38,159 nucleotides of DNA, from NCBI GenBank assembly GCA_038317095.1, contig JBBQBB010000032.1, forward strand, positions 1-38,159. The letters run 5' to 3'. Under the pieces are notes generated by a model. It was not told the origin of the DNA. It did no database searches and saw only the letters and a list, made by a program, of their open reading frames with translations. Positions within the stretch are counted from its first letter, which is position 1; every line of letters starts with the position of its first letter. This stretch comes from JAGXTF01 sp038317095. GTDB taxonomy: Bacteria > Bacteroidota > Bacteroidia > NS11-12g > UBA955. The position numbers were made by a program, and so were the translations under genes. Positions 8,434 through 16,597 of the stretch are shown here, in pieces.

Positions 8434-9755
8434 AGACAAGGAATTTAATTTTAATGGTCTTGGGTGGCGCAGTAGTTGCTGGCATTTGTTGGTTAATTTT
8501 AAATGCCGACAATCCGCAAAGTGTCCATAATTGGCAGAGAACATTGAAGTTGAATAAAGGCGAGCCTTATGATTTGGATGTTTTTTATCAAACAATGAAA
8601 CAAACCTATGGAAGTGATTATACTGAAATTCCAGAGTCAGCATCTATAGACAAGTACCATGCAGATATTGCAGAAAGTGGAACGGGAGTTTACATGTTTG
8701 TAGGAAAAAATATGTATTTAACTGAAAGTGAAATTGGCTTTCTAGAGCAGTTTGCCAACAATGGTGGAACTGTTTTTATTTCGGCAAATGCAATCCCGAA
8801 CAAATTATTTGAATCTATTGCCGGTTTACGCGGCTTTGGCATGACAAATTATTATGCAGATTCTTCTTTTGTTTTGTTCAAAAATAAAAATTTCTCTCAA
8901 GGAAGATTTTCTTTTGTCAACAAGTTAAAAAATGAACCTATGGGCGCGTATTGGAATTATTTTATAAAAAACGAAGAAATAGCAGCCATGAATGTGGGGA
9001 AATCGAATTTAATTCAAATATCGACTATAGATTCTGCTTACAATGCGCCTTCAGATTTTCTTTGTATCTACCATGGCGAAGGAAAAATACTGCTGCACGC
9101 AAATCCTGTATATTTTTCCAACTATTATTTAAAGACAACAGATGGCAGAAAATATTTAAGTGAGGTAATGCAGCATATTCCCAAGGAGCCGATTTGGTTT
9201 GACATTAGTGGGGGTATGCGAAAGGCAGAGGCATTGACAGGTGAAACACGCACCTCCATTTATGATTTTATAAGCCAAGAAAAATCGTTGAAATATGCTT
9301 GGTGGATATTGGTTATAGGTGCACTTGCTTTTTTGTTTGTAGGTGGCAGAAGAAAGGAAAGGCCTATATCGGTATTGACAGAACCCCAGAACCAAACCCT
9401 GACTTTAATCCAATCTATGGGTTATTTTTATTGGGCTGAACAAAACAATGTGGCTATTTTTAAAAGGGAATGGAGTCAGTTTCTCGCCTTTGTGCGGATG
9501 CACATTTCCATACAATTTTTGGAGGTTGGAGAAGTTGAAGCTTCGATTTTATCAGAAAAATCGGGGGTGGATAAAGAAAGGATATTAAATATATTTGCCG
9601 CTTATAATAAATATCGCATATTTTCGGAAATTACTGCCGACGAATTGTTTGATATTTCAAATAAAATAAACCAATTTTACCTAGCATATAAAAACAAAAA
9701 TGGAAAACAATCAGTCAGAAACAGAATTGCAGAACCCACATCCATTAAACCTTGA
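8430..9755 (+). CDS. DUF4350 domain protein
   Basis: 441 residues, overlapping the previous stop by 4 nt. It has an N-terminal membrane anchor (about residues 5-23), then an extracytoplasmic DUF4350 domain in which a glutamine-amidotransferase-like fold can be guessed from GTGVYMFVGKNMYLTESEIGFLEQFANNGGTVFISAN. A second membrane segment (YAWWILVIGALAFLFVGG, about 289-306) precedes a cytoplasmic tail of about 130 residues rich in helix. The family has no known catalytic function, and I see no nucleophilic cysteine in an amidotransferase-type elbow. It is co-transcribed with the SpoIIM, DUF4129, MoxR and DUF58 genes. The last 56 bases overlap the start of the MoxR gene. Confidence 0.8.
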   Translation: MKTRNLILMVLGGAVVAGICWLILNADNPQSVHNWQRTLKLNKGEPYDLDVFYQTMKQTYGSDYTEIPESASIDKYHADIAESGTGVYMFVGKNMYLTESEIGFLEQFANNGGTVFISANAIPNKLFESIAGLRGFGMTNYYADSSFVLFKNKNFSQGRFSFVNKLKNEPMGAYWNYFIKNEEIAAMNVGKSNLIQISTIDSAYNAPSDFLCIYHGEGKILLHANPVYFSNYYLKTTDGRKYLSEVMQHIPKEPIWFDISGGMRKAEALTGETRTSIYDFISQEKSLKYAWWILVIGALAFLFVGGRRKERPISVLTEPQNQTLTLIQSMGYFYWAEQNNVAIFKREWSQFLAFVRMHISIQFLEVGEVEASILSEKSGVDKERILNIFAAYNKYRIFSEITADELFDISNKINQFYLAYKNKNGKQSVRNRIAEPTSIKP

Positions 9756-10695
9756 ACCACTTTCCAAAGGGGTAAAAAGCATAAAGGCGGAAGTGGCCAA
9801 ATACCTTGTGGGCCAAACAGAGCTTATAGAATTGATGATGGTTGGCCTATTTTGTGGTGGCCATATATTAATTGAAGGGGTTCCTGGAATTGCCAAAACC
9901 ACAGCAGCAAAACTTTTGGCGAAAACATTGGATTTAGATTTTAGCCGGATACAATTTACCCCAGATTTAATGCCGGCAGACGTAACAGGTAGCAGTGTTT
10001 TTAATTTGAAAACAAATGAATTTCAATTTAAGAAAGGACCCATATTTGGCAATGTTGTGTTGATTGATGAAATCAACCGATCGCCCGCAAAAACCCAAGC
10101 TGCACTTTTTGAAGTAATGGAGGAAGGCCAAGTAACTGTGGATGGAACTACACATTTGGTACCGCAACCTTTTATCGTTTTTGCTACCCAAAATCCCATA
10201 GAACAAGAAGGGACCTATCGGTTACCAGAGGCACAACAAGATCGGTTTATGATGAAAATTATTATCGACTATCCCAATCAAGCGGAAGAATTTGAAATTT
10301 TAAAGCGGTATTATGGAAGCAATATTTCCGATGAATTGGAAAAAATTAAACCTATTTTACCATCTTCAGAAATTAAAAATATAAAAAGTCTCATTGATAA
10401 GGTATTTATAAAAGACGAATTGTTGCAATATATTGCTGCTGTGGTTTCTTCTACCCGCAACCACCGCGATTTGTTTTTGGGTGCGTCACCCAGGGCATCG
10501 TTGGCAATAATGAGGGCTTCGAAAGCCATCGCAGCCATCAATGGGCGGGGTTTTGTGACACCTGACGATATCCGTTTTGTTACTTTTTCGGTGCTAAACC
10601 ATAGGCTAATACTTGCCCCTGAAAGCGAAATGGAAGGTACAGAAATTAAACAAGTTATTGATGGTATTTTAAAAACAGTGGAAGTTCCCCGTTAA
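9700..10695 (+). CDS. MoxR family AAA+ ATPase
   Basis: A 331-residue cytoplasmic AAA+ ATPase of the MoxR family, which acts as a chaperone-like remodeller together with vWA-domain proteins. Motifs: Walker A GVPGIAKTT (residues 60-68, with the family's usual A before K), Walker B VVLIDEIN (about 118-125), a sensor-1 region FATQNPIEQEGTYRLPEAQQDRF, and the C-terminal lid segment with GASPRASLAIMRASKA and the sensor-2 arginine. Its length is normal. The start lies 56 nt inside the DUF4350 gene and its stop shares one base with the DUF58 start, so it is translated as part of the operon. The partner vWA protein is most likely the adjacent DUF58 product. Confidence 0.95.
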   Translation: MENNQSETELQNPHPLNLEPLSKGVKSIKAEVAKYLVGQTELIELMMVGLFCGGHILIEGVPGIAKTTAAKLLAKTLDLDFSRIQFTPDLMPADVTGSSVFNLKTNEFQFKKGPIFGNVVLIDEINRSPAKTQAALFEVMEEGQVTVDGTTHLVPQPFIVFATQNPIEQEGTYRLPEAQQDRFMMKIIIDYPNQAEEFEILKRYYGSNISDELEKIKPILPSSEIKNIKSLIDKVFIKDELLQYIAAVVSSTRNHRDLFLGASPRASLAIMRASKAIAAINGRGFVTPDDIRFVTFSVLNHRLILAPESEMEGTEIKQVIDGILKTVEVPR

Positions 10696-12035
10696 TGCAT
10701 AAAAAACTCACCAGGTTTGATCTTTTTATTGCTCCAAGAACTTGGTGGGGTTTGGTATTGTTGTTCGTTATTTTTGCTGCGTCCTATGCTTTTCCAGCAT
10801 TGTTCAATTTGGGTAAAATAGCAATGGTTATTTTGTTTTTTGTTGCTATAATTGATTTGTTATTGTTGGTATCCCCGAAAATATTGTTATCCGCAACCCG
10901 TAAAACGAGTGAAAAATGGTCTTTATCGGATACGAATAAAGTGCATATCCACATTCGAAATGCAACCCCATTGTTTTGGAAATTGAAAATTATAGATGAA
11001 TTGCCAGAAGAGCTACAGGTTAGGAATTTTCTTTTGTATACAACCCTCGATTCTATGAGAGATTCTGACGTTGAGTATCAGGTAAAACCACTGAAAAGGG
11101 GACTGTATACCTATGGTAAAATACGAATATTTGTGTACACTCCATTCGGTTTGTTTTCTAGGCGAATTAGCACTGGAGGCGAACAAAAAGTCGCAGTTTA
11201 TCCGAGTGTTTTACAAATGAAAAGATATTCACTTTTAACGATGACAAAAATTGCAAGGTTTTATGGTGTAAAAAAAATGCGGCGCATAGGTCATAGTTAT
11301 GAATTTGAGCAGATAAAGGATTATGTAAGAGGCGATGATATGCGGCATATCAATTGGAAAGCGACAGGCAGGGCAACAAATATTAAAACAAACCATTTTA
11401 CTGAAGAAAGGGCTCAGCCAGTTTATTGTATTATAGACAAAAGCAGGTCCATGAATTTGGCATTTGATGGACTTACCTTATTGGATTACGCCATTAATGC
11501 TTCATTGGTAATTTCAAATACGGTGTTACAAAAAGGGGATCGGTCAGGGCTAATTACATTTAGTGATAAGGTGGGAACTGCAATTAGGGCGGATAATAGC
11601 CCAGGAATGTTAAATAAATTGTTGGATAGCTTATATTTTCAGAAATATAGAACTACTGAGGCTGACTATGAATTTTTGTTTAATGCCATTGGCAGGGTTG
11701 TAAATAATCGCAGTTTGTTGTTTCTTTTCGCTAATTTTGAAAGTATGTATGCTTTACATAGGGTGATGCCAGTTTTGAGAAAAATTAATAAAAACCATTT
11801 GTTGGTAGTGGTGTTTTTTGAAAATGAAGAAGTGGAAAAGTATGCTTATGAAACATCTAAAAGTTTAAGTGAAATCTATAATAGGTCGGTAGCGCGGCAA
11901 ATGGTTTCGGACAAACGCCAGATGGCATTTGAATTAAACAATCATGGCATTCAATGCGTGGTTACCAAACCCCAGGATCTTACCATTCATACTTTAAATA
12001 AATACTTGGAATTAAAGTCAAAAGGAATAATATAA
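10695..12035 (+). CDS. DUF58 domain (vWA-like) protein
   Basis: 446 residues. Two membrane segments near the N-terminus (about residues 15-55) are followed by a large soluble part. The DUF58 signature EFEQIKDYVRGDDMRHINWKA lies at about residues 203-223. It is followed by a vWA-like core whose metal-site motif DKSRS (within CIIDKSRSM, about 247-255) fits the D-x-S-x-S pattern. DUF58 proteins are the usual partner of MoxR ATPases. The start codon overlaps the MoxR stop (TAATG). It closes the SpoIIM-to-DUF58 operon, although the RmlD-like gene follows after only 7 bases. Confidence 0.9.
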   Translation: MHKKLTRFDLFIAPRTWWGLVLLFVIFAASYAFPALFNLGKIAMVILFFVAIIDLLLLVSPKILLSATRKTSEKWSLSDTNKVHIHIRNATPLFWKLKIIDELPEELQVRNFLLYTTLDSMRDSDVEYQVKPLKRGLYTYGKIRIFVYTPFGLFSRRISTGGEQKVAVYPSVLQMKRYSLLTMTKIARFYGVKKMRRIGHSYEFEQIKDYVRGDDMRHINWKATGRATNIKTNHFTEERAQPVYCIIDKSRSMNLAFDGLTLLDYAINASLVISNTVLQKGDRSGLITFSDKVGTAIRADNSPGMLNKLLDSLYFQKYRTTEADYEFLFNAIGRVVNNRSLLFLFANFESMYALHRVMPVLRKINKNHLLVVVFFENEEVEKYAYETSKSLSEIYNRSVARQMVSDKRQMAFELNNHGIQCVVTKPQDLTIHTLNKYLELKSKGII

Positions 12036-12042
12036 ACAAAGC

Positions 12043-12945
12043 ATGCTTACCATATTAACTACAGGCAGTAACGGTCTTTTGGGCCAAAAATTAACATCGT
12101 TATTTTTAAAAAAGGAACACATTAAGCTTATTGCAACAGGCCAAGGCGAAAATCGATACCCTGTAAAATATGGCTACACTTATGAATCTTTAGATATAAG
12201 CAAACACAACGAAATGGCAAAAATATTGCGAAAATATAAGCCAGATGTGGTGATAAATGCTGCTGCAATGACCAATGTGGATGCATGCGAAACTTTACAA
12301 GATCAATGTATGGAATTGAATGTATATGCCGTTGAAAATATGGCCAAAGTATGTACTGAAATCGATGCACATTTAATTCATATTTCCACAGATTTTATTT
12401 TTGACGGTACCAAGGAAATGTATACCGAAACAGATGCGGCCAATCCACTTTCTTTTTATGGAAAAAGCAAACTGTTGGGCGAGCAAAACGTGATTGAATT
12501 TGCAAGCAGTTGGGCTATTATACGCACAGTGCTTGTTTACGGTGTAGTAGATGATATGAGCAGAAGCAATGTGGTTTTATGGGCGAATAAAATGTTAAAA
12601 ACCAAATCAAATGCAAAAGTGGTGGACGATCAATTTCGTACACCTACATTGGCAGAAAATTTGGCTTACGGTTGTTTTTTGGTTGCGGAAAAGAAAGCGC
12701 AAGGAATTTACAACATTGCCGGAAAGGACTTTATGAGCATTGCAGAGTTGGTGAAGCGGATTGCCACTTATTTTCATTTGAGCATGGACCATGTGGGTAT
12801 TGTAAAAACCAGTTCGCTGAGTCAGCCTGCACAACGTCCGCCAATCACAGGTTTGGATATTACCAAAGCAAGGACAGAACTGGGTTATGAACCTTCAACT
12901 TTTGAAGAAGGATTACACCTTGTGAAGATGCAGTTGGGCGAATAA
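12043..12945 (+). CDS. dTDP-4-dehydrorhamnose reductase-like (RmlD family) protein
   Basis: A 300-residue extended short-chain dehydrogenase of the RmlD substrate-binding type, which reduces dTDP-4-keto-6-deoxy sugars with NAD(P)H. It shows the Rossmann motif TGSNGLLG (residues 7-14), VVINAAAMTNVDACE, the HISTDFIFDG strand with the active-site threonine, and the catalytic pair Y139 and K143 in FYGKSKLLGE. The C-terminal part (RPPITGLDITKARTELGYEPSTFEEGL) is typical. A dTDP-glucose 4,6-dehydratase gene sits 4.5 kb away, but RmlA and RmlC are not in the window, so the exact sugar is uncertain. It may be transcribed with the MoxR operon (7-base gap). The last 33 bases overlap the convergent DUF2752 gene. 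Confidence 0.8.
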   Translation: MLTILTTGSNGLLGQKLTSLFLKKEHIKLIATGQGENRYPVKYGYTYESLDISKHNEMAKILRKYKPDVVINAAAMTNVDACETLQDQCMELNVYAVENMAKVCTEIDAHLIHISTDFIFDGTKEMYTETDAANPLSFYGKSKLLGEQNVIEFASSWAIIRTVLVYGVVDDMSRSNVVLWANKMLKTKSNAKVVDDQFRTPTLAENLAYGCFLVAEKKAQGIYNIAGKDFMSIAELVKRIATYFHLSMDHVGIVKTSSLSQPAQRPPITGLDITKARTELGYEPSTFEEGLHLVKMQLGE

Positions 12946-13224
12946 TTTTATGAAATAGGCCACCCACATGGCCACCGCAGTTGCAACAAAACCCCATATT
13001 ATTATCTTAGGTCCTAATTTGAATTTATATTTTAAATGAATTAGGGTGAAAATGATTAAAAATAAAAAGGGAATTGCCCCGGGATTGTATTGAATAGAAT
13101 CTATGAATTTGCCTTTGTAAAGAGAATAGTAAGCCCTTTGCATGCCACATCCGGGGCAATCTAATCCCAAATATTTTTTTGATGGACAAGTGAGAAAATA
13201 GGCTGGAAAGGAGTCTTGGGTCAA
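12913..13224 (-). CDS. DUF2752 domain protein
   Basis: 103 residues with the DUF2752 hallmark LGLDCPGCGMQRAYYSL near the N-terminus (about residues 19-35) and two membrane segments (about 45-65 and 75-95). DUF2752 proteins are small membrane proteins of unknown role, often next to the CCC-motif family as here. The only usable start that keeps the CPGCG motif is a TTG at 13224. An in-frame TAA, the stop of the upstream gene, stands just one codon before it, so both genes share one frame. The 3' end runs 33 bases into the convergent RmlD-like gene. Confidence 0.7.
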   Translation of the reverse strand: MTQDSFPAYFLTCPSKKYLGLDCPGCGMQRAYYSLYKGKFIDSIQYNPGAIPFLFLIIFTLIHLKYKFKLGPKIIIWGFVATAVAMWVAYFIKLFAQLHLHKV

Positions 13225-13227
13225 TGG

Positions 13228-13581
13228 TTATTTCATAAAAGTACCCAAAGAAAACATGGTACCAATGAATATGATATAGATAGCAATAACAAGGAAGTAT
13301 ATGGCAGACAAACAAATGCCAATAATTGCACAAACCCTACCTGCTTTTAAATTTGCAGCGCTTGTAGGTTGATATAAGCCTGGACTTTCGGCGAATAGTC
13401 TCAAGTCTTTTTGGGCCAGAACCATGGCGATAATGCCCAAAATAAGGCCTATAATTCCATAACAAAAACAACCTACTATGGAAAGTATACCCAATACCAA
13501 TACTGCGGTTGCATTTGGTAATTTTTGGTTGCCGTTGCCTAAAGTAGCATTAAACTGGTTGTCTAGAGTATCGTTTTCCAT
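13228..13581 (-). CDS. CCC-motif / DUF4190-like membrane protein
   Basis: 117 residues: a polar N-terminus, a first membrane hairpin (AVLVLGILSIVGCFCYGIIGLILGIIAMVLA, about residues 25-56, containing the cysteine pair C-x-C), a soluble loop, and a second hydrophobic region from about 80 to 112 beginning with RVCAIIGICLSAIYFLV. This arrangement matches the CCC-motif membrane proteins of Bacteroidota and is close to DUF4190. Function is unknown. The ATG at 13581 has a one-mismatch -7 element (TATTATTG, 13600-13593) 11 nt upstream. It is followed in the same frame, after one stop and one codon, by the DUF2752 gene. Confidence 0.7.
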   Translation of the reverse strand: MENDTLDNQFNATLGNGNQKLPNATAVLVLGILSIVGCFCYGIIGLILGIIAMVLAQKDLRLFAESPGLYQPTSAANLKAGRVCAIIGICLSAIYFLVIAIYIIFIGTMFSLGTFMK

Positions 13582-13618
13582 ATTTTAAAATACAATAATA
13601 CGGCATACAAATGGAAAT

Positions 13619-14245
13619 TTAAACAATTGTAAAAAATTCTGTTTTTTCAGTTGTATGGCTGCGAATCAATTGAACGGCCATTAAATTTACCAAAATTTTA
13701 CTGGCCCTGTACCTGCCAATATTAAATTTCTTACAAATTTCTGCCAAGGTTGTTTTGGTATTTCCTTCCATGAATGCCAATATGCCCTTTTCAAGCTTGC
13801 CAATAGTTAAGTTGGTGCCTTTCTCATCTGCAACTCGGTGCATAAAGTCTACCGTGGTTTTGCTAGCCAGCAAACTGTTGTCATTTACCCTTACATACAC
13901 CCACCATTTTCCATCTTCTCCTTTTGCATAATACGGTTTGTCTTTTCCGTTTGGAATTTTGGCTTCCAATACCATTTTCCCTTCCACAATCCATTCGGCA
14001 ATTTCTATTTTTATTTCGGGTCGGCAATAGAAAGATGCGGCCATATCTAACATGTATTTCTCATCTTCGCTTTTAACACCAGAAATGGATTTGTTGTCGC
14101 GAACACCAATGAGAAGAATACCTCCGTGGGTGTTGGCAAAGCTCACCATGGTTTTGGCAATTTTAGCAGCACTTGCAACGGTTTGTTTGAAATCGAGAAT
14201 GTTGCTTTCGCCAGCAACTAAATATTTTTTAATGACTGGGTTCAC
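13619..14245 (-). CDS. AlbA_2 (Schlafen-type) domain protein
   Basis: 208 residues. Residues about 10-140 form an AlbA_2 (Schlafen AAA_4-like) domain: LDFKQTVASAAKIAKTMVSFANTHGGILLIGVRDN, with the characteristic FANTxGG-IGV-D pattern, then the closing KGEDGKWWVYVRVNDNS. The C-terminal 60 residues look like a winged helix (ILAFMEGNTKTTLAEICKKF, then GRYRASKILVNLM). Such proteins are usually annotated as ATP-binding or putative nucleic-acid-binding regulators; the real activity is unclear. The GTG start overlaps the stop of the M16 peptidase gene upstream, so the two are translationally coupled. Confidence 0.75.
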   Translation of the reverse strand: MNPVIKKYLVAGESNILDFKQTVASAAKIAKTMVSFANTHGGILLIGVRDNKSISGVKSEDEKYMLDMAASFYCRPEIKIEIAEWIVEGKMVLEAKIPNGKDKPYYAKGEDGKWWVYVRVNDNSLLASKTTVDFMHRVADEKGTNLTIGKLEKGILAFMEGNTKTTLAEICKKFNIGRYRASKILVNLMAVQLIRSHTTEKTEFFTIV

Positions 14246-15483
14246 TCTGGCAAATAGGTAAGATAACTAAAGTTTTTTACATCAAAAATTTCATTGGCAG
14301 TTTCCAATAAATCATTGGAAGTTATGGCTTGTATTTTTTGCAAAATATCTTTTAAGCCCAAAACAGTCCCATTGGTTAAAATTCCCCTGCCTATATGAAC
14401 CATGAGTCCACTTCTGCTTTCATCTGCCATTACCATCTGCCCAGAAAATTGGTTTTTAAAACGACTCAATTGCAATGTTCCTAATTGATTTTCGCGCAAC
14501 TTTTTTAATTCTTTCAAAACCAATTCTGTGCTTTTTTCAATGTACTTTTTTTCGGATCCTAAATAACAATGAAACATACCCGTATCACTGAATGTTTGGT
14601 ATCCACTTTCTACATTGTAAGTAAAACCGTATTTTTCGCGGATGGCTAAATTTAAACGAGAATTTAGACCAGGACCACCCAGTAAATTATTTAATAACAA
14701 CAATTTCCATTTTTTCGGGTCATTGTCTTTGTATGCCGGCGCACCAAGTATGCTATAAGCTTGCACATAATCGGTTTCTTTAACCACACTTAAAGGTGAA
14801 TAGTCGAACAATTGCAAGTTACTTGTTTTTTTTGATTCAATTTTAAATTGCATAGATCCTGTGAATTTTTCATAAGCTGCAAGTGCCCTGCTCCATGAAA
14901 TGTTTCCAACCACAACAAAAATTAAATTGTTCGGCTGATACCAATTTGAAATAAAATCTAGAATATCTCGTTTTTCTATTTTTTGTAAAGATTCAGCCGT
15001 TCCTAGAATATTGTGGGCCAAAGGATGCCCCTTAAATACCATTTCCTGAAATTCATCGTAAATGTTTTCTTCGGGCGTATCCAGGTACATGTTTATTTCT
15101 TCTGTAATGACCTTTTTTTCTTTGAGCAGTTCGGCGTCGGGCACGCTGGAGTTGAACACCACATCTGTTAATATGTCTACTGCACGGGAATAATGCGTTG
15201 TTTGAACTGTGGCATAAATAGCTGTATGTTCTTTGGTGGTAAAAGCATTCATTTCGCCACCAACAACTTCCAAATGGTTTAATACATGAATGGTTTTGCG
15301 TTTCTGTGTTCCTTTAAAAACCATGTGTTCCAAACAATGTGCAATTCCCGGGTGGTCGCCATCGTTTCTGCTGCCAGCTTTGATGATAAACCCACAATGG
15401 ACGAGCCGAGTAGCAGCAACCCGTTTATGCGCTATTTGCATTCCATTGGGCATTGTATGCAACGTATATTCGGGCTCCACCAT
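14242..15483 (-). CDS. M16 family zinc metallopeptidase
   Basis: 413 residues, a single-chain M16B peptidase related to the processing-peptidase/PqqL group. The inverted zinc site HCLEH (residues 49-53) is intact, and the distal glutamate ligand is probably E129 in KKVITEEINMY, 76 residues after the last histidine. The second half carries the inactive M16 domain with GGPGLNSRLNLAIREKYGFTYNVESGY, whose R..Y pair is conserved for substrate binding. There is no signal peptide, so it is probably cytoplasmic. The ATG at 15483 was chosen over the TTG at 15492, because that TTG lies inside a perfect TAACTTTG promoter element. It is followed by the AlbA_2 gene in the same operon. Confidence 0.92.
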   Translation of the reverse strand: MVEPEYTLHTMPNGMQIAHKRVAATRLVHCGFIIKAGSRNDGDHPGIAHCLEHMVFKGTQKRKTIHVLNHLEVVGGEMNAFTTKEHTAIYATVQTTHYSRAVDILTDVVFNSSVPDAELLKEKKVITEEINMYLDTPEENIYDEFQEMVFKGHPLAHNILGTAESLQKIEKRDILDFISNWYQPNNLIFVVVGNISWSRALAAYEKFTGSMQFKIESKKTSNLQLFDYSPLSVVKETDYVQAYSILGAPAYKDNDPKKWKLLLLNNLLGGPGLNSRLNLAIREKYGFTYNVESGYQTFSDTGMFHCYLGSEKKYIEKSTELVLKELKKLRENQLGTLQLSRFKNQFSGQMVMADESRSGLMVHIGRGILTNGTVLGLKDILQKIQAITSNDLLETANEIFDVKNFSYLTYLPE

Positions 15484-15489
15484 AAGTTG

Positions 15490-15517
15490 CAAAGTTAAAG
15501 GTATTCTTTATATCAAA
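15490..15517 (-). promoter_or_regulatory. Promoter of the M16 peptidase gene
   Basis: TAACTTTG (15497-15490 on the minus strand) is an exact TAnnTTTG element, 6 nt before the ATG at 15483. A TTTG lies about 16 nt upstream of it as a -33 element. Such a short leader suggests a leaderless or nearly leaderless transcript. Confidence 0.55.
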
Positions 15518-15558
15518 ATAGACAGGGCAATTGTTTTTAAAAATATATCTCTCTGCCT

Positions 15559-15566
15559 TACCTTTG
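15559..15566 (+). promoter_or_regulatory. -7 element of the DHH phosphoesterase operon
   Basis: TACCTTTG, an exact TAnnTTTG element, lies 8 nt before the ATG at 15575. It is divergent to the M16 promoter in the same 91-bp intergenic region. A TTGTTTT at 15531-15537 may serve as the -33 element, with a somewhat long spacer. Confidence 0.5.
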
Positions 15567-15574
15567 CTGCGAAA

Positions 15575-16597
15575 ATGCAGGTAAATACCATTGGCCCTTT
15601 GGCTGAAAAGATTAGAACAGGAAATGTTGCAAATGTTGTGATTACAACCCACCACAAGCCGGATGGAGACGCTATGGGTTCTACTTTGGGCTTGTATTTG
15701 TTTTTGAAAGAATACGTGGCCAATGTGCAAGTAATTACCCCCACAGATTACGCTGGGTTTTTAAATTGGTTGCCCGCAAATGATTCGGTTTTGATCTATG
15801 AAGGAAATGAGTCAAAATGCAACGACCTTGTATATGAAGCAGATTTTGTTTTCTGCTTGGATTTTAATCGCCTTTCTCGAGTGAATGAATTGGGGGATGT
15901 GATTCGCGATTCAAAAGCGGAAAAGGTGCTCATTGATCATCATTTAGAGCCCGAAAATTTTGAAAATTTTACCTATTGGGATAACCACACCTCCAGCACA
16001 TGCGAACTGGTTTTTCATTTTATTAAAAATCATTTTGGCCGTGATAAAATAACCCAAGAAATTGCCACTTGTTTGTTTTGTGGTATGATGACGGATACGG
16101 GTAATTTTCAATACAACAATACTACGGCGATGACGCATAGAGTTGCTGCAGATTTGCTAGAATGCGGTGCAGACCACGTGGCTATACATGAACATATTTA
16201 TGATATTTTTAGCACAGACAGAAGCCGCCTTTTTGGATATTGTTTATATGAAAAGCTAGAAATTATTCCAGAATTGCGTACTGCTTTGATTTATTTAAAT
16301 AGCGAAGAATTGAATCGTTTTAATGTGGTTACTGGCGATACAGAAGGCATTGTAAATTTGGGACTAGGCATAAAAAATATTGTTTTTTCTGTTTTAATTG
16401 TGGATCGAACTAAGCTGGTAAAAATGAGTTTTAGAAGCAAAGGTAATTTTGCTACAAATGAATATGCTGGAAAATATTTTAGTGGCGGCGGACACAAGAA
16501 TGCGAGTGGTGGGCAAAGCAGCGACACGCTGGAGAATACCGTTCTAAAATTTAAAGACACAATAAAATTGTACGAAAGGGAGTTAAACGCAATATGA
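15575..16597 (+). CDS. DHH/DHHA1 phosphoesterase, NrnA-like
   Basis: 340 residues of the bifunctional oligoribonuclease / pAp-phosphatase NrnA type, which degrades short RNA oligonucleotides or dephosphorylates 3'-phosphoadenosine 5'-phosphate in the cytoplasm. Motifs: HHKPDGDAMGS (residues 26-36), the FCLDFNRL metal site, the name-giving DHH in LIDHHLEP, GMMTDTGNFQYNNT, and the C-terminal DHHA1 signature YAGKYFSGGGHKNASGG. The frame is open back to 15290, opposite the peptidase gene, but family similarity begins at MQVNTIGPLAEKI. The start at 15575 also agrees with the promoter element 8 nt upstream. The stop overlaps the next gene as ATGA. Confidence 0.93.
   Translation: MQVNTIGPLAEKIRTGNVANVVITTHHKPDGDAMGSTLGLYLFLKEYVANVQVITPTDYAGFLNWLPANDSVLIYEGNESKCNDLVYEADFVFCLDFNRLSRVNELGDVIRDSKAEKVLIDHHLEPENFENFTYWDNHTSSTCELVFHFIKNHFGRDKITQEIATCLFCGMMTDTGNFQYNNTTAMTHRVAADLLECGADHVAIHEHIYDIFSTDRSRLFGYCLYEKLEIIPELRTALIYLNSEELNRFNVVTGDTEGIVNLGLGIKNIVFSVLIVDRTKLVKMSFRSKGNFATNEYAGKYFSGGGHKNASGGQSSDTLENTVLKFKDTIKLYERELNAI

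Noticed and set aside
9156..9395. Antisense frames within the MoxR operon
   Set aside because: All lie opposite well-supported genes and show no family features.
15290..15574. N-terminal extension of the DHH phosphoesterase across the divergent peptidase gene
   Set aside because: It runs opposite to the M16 coding sequence and lies upstream of the promoter at 15559. Family similarity begins at 15575.
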